A DNA stretch of 10,979 nucleotides from an uncultured Lachnospiraceae bacterium (lineage in GTDB: Bacteria; Bacillota; Clostridia; Lachnospirales; Lachnospiraceae): contig CALWEE010000039.1 in NCBI GenBank assembly GCA_944376975.1, forward strand, positions 1 through 10,979, read 5' to 3'. Both the position numbers and the translations under genes were made by a program. A model generated the notes under the pieces. The model made no database searches. It saw only the letters and a list, made by a program, of their open reading frames with translations, and had not been told where the DNA came from. Position 1 is the first letter of the stretch. Each line of letters begins with the position of its first letter. This document shows positions 7,228 through 10,979 of this stretch, in pieces.

Positions 7228-7249
7228 ATCCGGGCAAAAAAACCCGGAT
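7228..7249. repeat. GC-rich inverted repeat between divergent promoters
   Basis: ATCCGGG (7228-7234) and CCCGGAT (7243-7249) flank an 8-base loop of C plus seven A. The left arm also sits in the palindrome CCGGATCCGG (7224-7233). The repeat lies upstream of both -10 elements and touches the -35 of the reductase gene, so neither transcript contains it. It may be an operator or a remnant of an older terminator. Confidence 0.5.
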
Positions 7250-7276
7250 GACAAACATGGCGGTATTCGCTATAAT
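7248..7276 (+). promoter_or_regulatory. SigA-type promoter of the aldo/keto reductase operon
   Basis: ATGACA (7248-7253) and a perfect TATAAT (7271-7276) are separated by 17 bases. Transcription would start near 7283, about 28 bases before the start codon, and GAGAGG in this leader serves as ribosome binding site. Confidence 0.8.
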
Positions 7277-7310
7277 AATAAAAAAATAAAATGAAAGAGA
7301 GGCGAGCGGT

Positions 7311-8231
7311 ATGAAGATGATCCCATTGGGAGCGAGCGGCCTGAACGTGCCGGCCATCGGCGTAGGCTGCATGCGCGTGAACAAGGCGGATAAAAAAGAT
7401 CTTCCGGCGTTTATCGAAACCTGCCTGGAATGTGGCGCCAATTTTTTCGACCACGCGGATATTTACGGGAGAGGGGAATGTGAAACCCTGTTCGCCCAGG
7501 CGGTGGGCATGAAGCCGTCGGTCAGGGAGAAACTGATCCTCCAGTCCAAGTGCGGCATTGTCCCGGGCGTGATGTACGATCTTTCAAAAGAATATATCTT
7601 AAAAGCGGTGGACGGTATACTGAAACGGCTGAACACCGACTATCTGGACGTGCTGCTGCTGCACAGACCGGACGCGTTGATGGAGCCTTTGGAAGTGGCG
7701 GAAGCCTTTGACCGGCTGGAAGCTTCCGGGAAAGTACGCTATTTCGGCGTGTCCAATCAACGGCCGCTCCAGATACAGCTTCTGATGAAATATGTCCGCC
7801 AGCCCCTTGTGGCCGATCAGCTCCAGTTCAGCATGACCAACAGCCAGATGGTGGCCCAGGGCATGGAAGTCAATATGCTGACAGACGGCGCGGTGGACAG
7901 GGACGGCGGCATACTGGATTTTTGCCGCGTAAACGACATGACCGTCCAGGCCTGGTCCCCGTTCCAGTACGGCCTTTTTTCCGGCGTGTTCCTGGGAAAT
8001 GAAAAGTTCGGGGAATTAAACCGGGTCATTGGGGAACTGGCGGAAAAATATCAGGTTTCAGATACGGCCATCGTGACGGCGTGGATGATGCGCCATCCGG
8101 CCGGGATGCAGATGATCACAGGGACGATGAACGTAGAGCGGATCCGCCAGATCTGCCAGGCGTCCGACATGGTCCTTACGCGGGAAGAATGGTACAGGCT
8201 TTATCTGGCGGCGGGCCATATACTGCCATGA
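7311..8231 (+). CDS. Aldo/keto reductase, YdhF-like
   Basis: The 306-residue protein is a single-domain NADPH-type aldo/keto reductase. The expected catalytic tetrad is visible: Asp47 and Tyr52 in DHADIYG, Lys80 in LQSKCGI, and His118 in LLLHRPD. The segment SGKVRYFGVSN (about 139-149) is the usual barrel strand, and the tail ends with TREEWYRLYLAAG. The pattern DHADIYG, SKCGI, LLLHRPD and a closing EWYR helix resembles E. coli YdhF, so I place it in that branch by memory of the family. The physiological substrate is unknown. It is cytoplasmic and complete, with no iron-sulfur extension. Its promoter and ribosome binding site are good. It is followed after 24 bases by a greA-like gene, suggesting one transcript. 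Confidence 0.92.
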   Translation: MKMIPLGASGLNVPAIGVGCMRVNKADKKDLPAFIETCLECGANFFDHADIYGRGECETLFAQAVGMKPSVREKLILQSKCGIVPGVMYDLSKEYILKAVDGILKRLNTDYLDVLLLHRPDALMEPLEVAEAFDRLEASGKVRYFGVSNQRPLQIQLLMKYVRQPLVADQLQFSMTNSQMVAQGMEVNMLTDGAVDRDGGILDFCRVNDMTVQAWSPFQYGLFSGVFLGNEKFGELNRVIGELAEKYQVSDTAIVTAWMMRHPAGMQMITGTMNVERIRQICQASDMVLTREEWYRLYLAAGHILP

Positions 8232-8255
8232 CAGGAGCCGGGAGGAGTAAGACAG

Positions 8256-8759
8256 ATGTACGACAAACTGACACAAAACGATATCAAAAAGCTGGAGGAA
8301 GAGATCGAATACCGAAAGCTGGTGGTCCGCAAAGAAGCCATACAGGCGGTAAAAGAAGCCAGAGGCCATGGGGACCTGAGCGAGAACTTTGAGTATCACG
8401 CGGCAAAAAAAGAAAAAAATCAGAATGAAAGCCGTATCCGTTATCTGGAGCGGATGATCCGGACAGCCCAGGTGATCTCCGAGGATTCGGCAGACGACGA
8501 GGTGGGCATGAACGACCGGGTGGAGCTTTATTTTGTGGAAGACGATGAATATGAAACGTTCCGCCTGGTGACCACGATCCGGGAAGATTCCCTCAATGGG
8601 CTGATCAGCAACGAATCGCCTTTGGGTAAGGCCATATTCGGCCGAAAGGTGGGGGAGACGGTCCACGTGCAGGTCAATAACACCTATGGTTATGACGTGG
8701 AGATCCGTTCCATCGAGAAGCATGTGGACGACAGCAACGACCGGATCCGGAGATATTAG
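8256..8759 (+). CDS. greA: Transcription elongation factor, GreA family
   Basis: The 167-residue protein shows the two-part Gre plan. Residues 1-75 form the antiparallel coiled coil that enters the RNA polymerase secondary channel. The tip reads HGDLSENFEY, with the two acidic residues Asp40 and Glu43 needed for transcript cleavage, equal to Asp41 and Glu44 of E. coli GreA. Residues about 82-155 form the C-terminal FKBP-like domain, with SPLGKAIFGRKVGETV. GGGAGGAG lies eight bases before the start. The length is near the usual 158, with a few extra charged residues at the end. Phe at 45 replaces the common Ser of the tip, and the coil after it is rich in Lys, Asn and Glu. It could be the main GreA or a second copy; its place between a reductase and a B3/B4 protein hints at a paralogue. 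Gene symbol is by family. Confidence 0.88.
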   Translation: MYDKLTQNDIKKLEEEIEYRKLVVRKEAIQAVKEARGHGDLSENFEYHAAKKEKNQNESRIRYLERMIRTAQVISEDSADDEVGMNDRVELYFVEDDEYETFRLVTTIREDSLNGLISNESPLGKAIFGRKVGETVHVQVNNTYGYDVEIRSIEKHVDDSNDRIRRY

Positions 8760-8780
8760 ATCTTTGAGGAATGAAAAACG

Positions 8781-9440
8781 ATGAACATATATATAGGAAA
8801 TGATATCAAAGAACGATGCCCGGAAACGGTGCTGGGCGTCCTGACTTATACGATGGACGTGAAAAAGAGCGAAGGAAAACTGCTGGAGCAGTTTGAAGAG
8901 ACGGCGCGCAGACTGGAAGAAACGTATACGCTTCCGGATATCGCCAAGCTTGCGCGTATCCGGGAAACGCGGGAAGCGTATAAAGCCCTCGGGAAAGCGC
9001 CGGCCCATTACCGCAACGCGGCGGAGGCCATGCTGCGCCGGATCGTCAAGGGCCGGGGACTGTACCGGATCAACAACGCGGTGGAGATCAATAACCTGGT
9101 GTCCATAAGCTCCGGATATTCCATGGGCACCTATGACCGGGCGCGGCTGACCGGCGATATATGGCTGCGGCGGGCGCCGGAAGGTTCCGTTTACCAGGGG
9201 ATCGGAAGGGACGCGCTGAACATCGAGTTCCTTCCGGTACTGTATGATGATAAGGGGGCCTTCGGCAATCCCACCAGCGACAGCGAGCGGGCCATGGTGA
9301 CGGAAGGGCATAAAGACCTGATCACGGTCATCTATTCTTTCGCCGGAGAAAAAGATCTGGCGGACTGGCTTAAAACGTATGAGATCTGGCTGGATACGCT
9401 GGGCGGGGCGAAAGATATCCGCCTGGGTCTTGTCCGGTGA
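8781..9440 (+). CDS. Stand-alone B3/B4-domain protein (PheT-like tRNA-binding domain)
   Basis: The 219-residue protein carries a B3/B4 domain, known from the beta subunit of phenylalanyl-tRNA synthetase and also found alone in many bacteria. Supporting segments are YKALGKAPAHYRNAAEA, the INNAVEINNLVS helix-strand region (about 94-107), the GTYDRARLTGDI turn, and the FGNPTSDSERAMV stretch (about 160-172). The family is proposed to bind or edit RNA or aminoacyl-tRNA, but the free-standing members are poorly studied. No catalytic synthetase domain is present. GAGGAAT lies before ATG, and the gene follows the GreA-like gene by 21 bases, so it probably belongs to the same transcript. The ending is followed by a T-rich stretch and a new promoter. 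Function is open; the family call is good. Confidence 0.88.
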   Translation: MNIYIGNDIKERCPETVLGVLTYTMDVKKSEGKLLEQFEETARRLEETYTLPDIAKLARIRETREAYKALGKAPAHYRNAAEAMLRRIVKGRGLYRINNAVEINNLVSISSGYSMGTYDRARLTGDIWLRRAPEGSVYQGIGRDALNIEFLPVLYDDKGAFGNPTSDSERAMVTEGHKDLITVIYSFAGEKDLADWLKTYEIWLDTLGGAKDIRLGLVR

Positions 9441-9445
9441 CCTTT

Positions 9446-9474
9446 TTCACAGGAATTGGCCGGGCGCATATACT
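9446..9474 (+). promoter_or_regulatory. Promoter of glycosyltransferase gene (SigA-like; SigK-like also possible)
   Basis: TTCACA (9446-9451) and TATACT (9469-9474) are 17 bases apart, a fair SigA promoter. The same bases also read as CACA, 15 bases, then CATATACTG. That resembles a sporulation SigK site (AC, then CATAnnnTA) except for the final base. Which factor is used cannot be decided here. Confidence 0.55.
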
Positions 9475-9523
9475 GTAGAAAGAAAACTTGAGGATGCAGC
9501 GTGACTGTATCAAAAGAGGGGCT

Positions 9524-10600
9524 ATGCCATCCTGGAGTTTATGTATGATCGTCAAAGATGAGGAAGACGTCCTGCCCCGCTGCCTGGACAGCGCCAGGAC
9601 ACTGGCGGATGAGATGATCCTTGTGGATACCGGCTCGTCAGACCGGACGAAAGCGGTCATAGAGGCTTACGGCGGCCGGCTTTTTGAATATGAATGGCAG
9701 GACGATTTCGCGGCGGCCAGGAATCACGCCTTTTCAAAGGCCACTTCAGACTACTGTTTTTGGCTGGACGCGGACGACATCCTGCCGCCGGATACGGTCC
9801 GCGCGCTGAAAGCGCTGAAAGAACAGGCCGATCCGGACGTGGATGTGATCATGCTCCCGTATCAGACCGCTTTCGACGAGAAGGGGCGGCCCACGTTTTA
9901 TTGCTGGAGAGAGCGGATCTTGCGCAGGGACAGCCGATGTGTGTTTAAAGGCCGCGTCCATGAGGCGGTCGCGCCATTCGGGCGGGTCGTGTACGTGGAC
10001 GCGCCGGTGCGGCACCATAAGATCGCCCCGTCCGATCCGGACAGAAACCTGAAGATATATGAAAAGATGATCGAAGCCGGGGAAGCGTTGGACGCCCGGC
10101 AACTTTATTATTATGGAAGGGAACTTTTGACCCATGGCCGTTTGGCGGAAGGGGAAGCGGTCTTTCTTCGTTTTCTCCGGAGCGAAGAAGGATGGATCGA
10201 AGACCGGATCGACGCGACCCGCCAGCTGGCTTATTGCCGGTATGGGCTGGGCAAAGACCAGGAGGCGCTTTACGCCCTGCTTTTCGGCCTGACCCTCGAT
10301 CGGGCGCGGGCGGAAAGCTGCTGCGATATCGGACGGCATTTTTTTGACCGGGAAGCGTATGACAACGCGGTTTTCTGGTACAAAGCGGCGCTCCTTTGCC
10401 GTGAAACGGCGCCCGCGGGCGGCTTTATACAGACGGATTGCCATGGGTTCCTTCCCTGTATCCAACTGTGCCGGTGCTATGACCGGATGGGCGATCTTAA
10501 GACGGCCTGCATGTATAATGAACAGGCCGGCCGGTATAAACCGGACGCGGAATGGGTGGTTTACAACAGAAAGTATTTTTCGGAAAAAGGGATCGGCTGA
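9524..10600 (+). CDS. Family 2 glycosyltransferase with TPR-like C-terminal half
   Basis: I choose ATG 9524 (358 residues), which gives [14 protein letters not shown], the usual opening of this family; GAGGGG lies just upstream, with short spacing. Starts at TTG 9488 or ATG 9494 add 12 or 10 unlikely residues. The GT-A domain covers about 1-210: the donor-binding segment VDTGSSDRT (34-42), the [13 protein letters not shown] segment (57-69), and the metal-binding D-x-D in WLDADD (82-84). From about 215 the chain becomes helical with repeated A-x-x-x-Y and G-x-x-x-A patterns, looking like TPR units. Fusions of GT2 with TPR include peptide glycosyltransferases such as SunS. Directly downstream is a collagen-like gene, a plausible acceptor rich in Thr; this is inference. 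No membrane segment is visible, so it should act in the cytoplasm. Confidence 0.9.
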   Translation: MPSWSLCMIVKDEEDVLPRCLDSARTLADEMILVDTGSSDRTKAVIEAYGGRLFEYEWQDDFAAARNHAFSKATSDYCFWLDADDILPPDTVRALKALKEQADPDVDVIMLPYQTAFDEKGRPTFYCWRERILRRDSRCVFKGRVHEAVAPFGRVVYVDAPVRHHKIAPSDPDRNLKIYEKMIEAGEALDARQLYYYGRELLTHGRLAEGEAVFLRFLRSEEGWIEDRIDATRQLAYCRYGLGKDQEALYALLFGLTLDRARAESCCDIGRHFFDREAYDNAVFWYKAALLCRETAPAGGFIQTDCHGFLPCIQLCRCYDRMGDLKTACMYNEQAGRYKPDAEWVVYNRKYFSEKGIG

Positions 10601-10662
10601 CCGGATATGTCGACCAAACCATATGACCGGAAGGGCATGTGGTTTTGCCGGCAGCAAGCCGG
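10601..10662 (+). other. Two small hairpins between glycosyltransferase and collagen-like gene
   Basis: CCGGATATG (10601-10609) pairs with CATAT-GA-CCGG (10620-10630) around a 10-base loop, with a two-base bulge. CCGGC (10648-10652) pairs with GCCGG (10658-10662) around a 5-base loop. Neither is followed by a T run, so they do not look like intrinsic terminators. They may mark mRNA processing, leaving the two genes on one transcript. No clear promoter for the downstream gene is seen. Confidence 0.35.
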
Positions 10663-10691
10663 AATGGAATGAAAAAACAGGAGTTGATCCC

Positions 10692-10979
10692 ATGTTTAAT
10701 CCCTTTAAAGGATACTTTTCAAAGGAGAATGATCCGGGATATACACATGAAGATATGACGGAGGCGGAGAGCTTCGGCTGCGGCAGAGGCTGCAACTGTC
10801 ATTGCCCGCCGCCGAAACCGCCTTGCCCGCCGCCGGGGCCCACCGGTCCGACCGGTCCCATGGGCCCCGCGGGAGCCACCGGAGCAACGGGTCCCATGGG
10901 CCCCACAGGCCCAACCGGGGCTGCCGGACCTACCGGTCCCACCGGCCCCGCCGGAGGCCCGACTGGTCCTACAGGAGCC
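10692..10979 (+). CDS. Collagen-like protein with Cys/Pro-rich head (3' end outside window)
   Basis: The frame is open from ATG 10692 to the right edge (96 residues visible), with GGAG eight bases upstream. Residues 1-28 are mixed and acidic, without a signal peptide. Residues 29-48 are rich in Cys and Pro: Cys at 30, 34, 36, 38 and 45. From Gly49 the chain is made of Gly-X-Y triplets, mainly GPT, GPM, GPA and GAT. This matches bacterial collagen-like proteins of the BclA/exosporium sort, where many Thr in Y carry sugars. Lack of a signal peptide also fits spore-surface filaments assembled from the mother cell, with cysteines for cross-linking. A glycosyltransferase is the upstream neighbour. 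The triplets are interrupted once by an extra Gly near residue 88. A C-terminal trimerising domain would be outside the window. Spore location is inference. Confidence 0.88.
   Translation, partial: MFNPFKGYFSKENDPGYTHEDMTEAESFGCGRGCNCHCPPPKPPCPPPGPTGPTGPMGPAGATGATGPMGPTGPTGAAGPTGPTGPAGGPTGPTGA
10836..10979 (+). repeat. Collagen Gly-X-Y triplet-coding repeat
   Basis: The 144 bases encode Gly-X-Y triplets, with much repetition at DNA level. GGTCCCATGGGCCCC occurs at 10854-10868 and again at 10890-10904, 36 bases or twelve codons apart, and ACCGGTCC recurs several times. Such tracts vary in copy number by slippage and are prone to assembly error. The repeat continues past the edge. Confidence 0.9.

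Noticed and set aside
8058..9311. Long minus-strand open frame of 417 codons opposite the reductase, GreA-like and B3/B4 genes
   Set aside because: It runs antisense to three well supported genes, its translation looks like no family, and no ribosome binding site is convincing. GC-rich third positions produce such open antisense frames.
9426..9447. Possible terminator after the B3/B4 gene (GGTC/GACC followed by five T)
   Set aside because: The stem is only four pairs with a nine-base loop and overlaps the stop codon; too weak to call, and the T run is part of the next promoter.
9746..10795. Minus-strand open frame of 349 codons opposite the glycosyltransferase
   Set aside because: Antisense to the D-x-D and TPR-coding region, and crosses the start of the collagen-like gene; no recognisable motifs.
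10836..10979. Short GC-rich repeats considered as a CRISPR array or satellite
   Set aside because: The repeats keep one open frame of Gly-X-Y codons with no unique spacers, so they are collagen coding sequence.

Overview
The window reads as chromosomal DNA from a Gram-positive anaerobe of the Bacillota, most likely a Lachnospiraceae-like Clostridium relative. Genes are GC-rich with short AT-rich intergenic regions. AGGAGG-type ribosome binding sites and SigA-like promoters are common. Lipoprotein signals, a heterodimeric ABC exporter and a collagen-like protein fit this group. The taxonomic call is inference from gene style, not from a marker gene. No tRNA, rRNA, CRISPR array or insertion sequence is visible.

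Left part (1-4732, minus strand). The start of an OmpR-type response regulator runs off the left edge. Upstream of it lies a lipoprotein with two tandem PepSY domains, whose promoter carries a direct repeat with 11-bp period. Further upstream are two overlapping ABC exporter genes. Together they should form a heterodimeric exporter with one canonical and one degenerate ATP site. A divergent LysR-type regulator (4801-5673) shares with them a very AT-rich control region rich in ATATAG/CTATAT boxes. The first exporter gene probably starts at TTG 4681 rather than at ATG 4732.

Middle part (5674-8231). The LysR gene converges on a minus-strand lipoprotein built of YD (Rhs-like) repeats, with a bidirectional hairpin terminator between them. 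The lipoprotein diverges from an aldo/keto reductase of the YdhF type. Each has a good SigA promoter, and a GC-rich inverted repeat lies between the two promoters.

Right part (7311-10979, plus strand). The reductase, a GreA-family elongation factor and a stand-alone B3/B4-domain protein are close together and probably co-transcribed. A new promoter then precedes a family 2 glycosyltransferase with a TPR-like C-terminal half. This is followed by the start of a collagen-like gene with a short Cys/Pro-rich head and Gly-X-Thr-rich triplets, cut by the right edge. The glycosyltransferase and collagen-like pair is the most interesting association: it suggests a glycosylated surface or exosporium filament, but this is inference.
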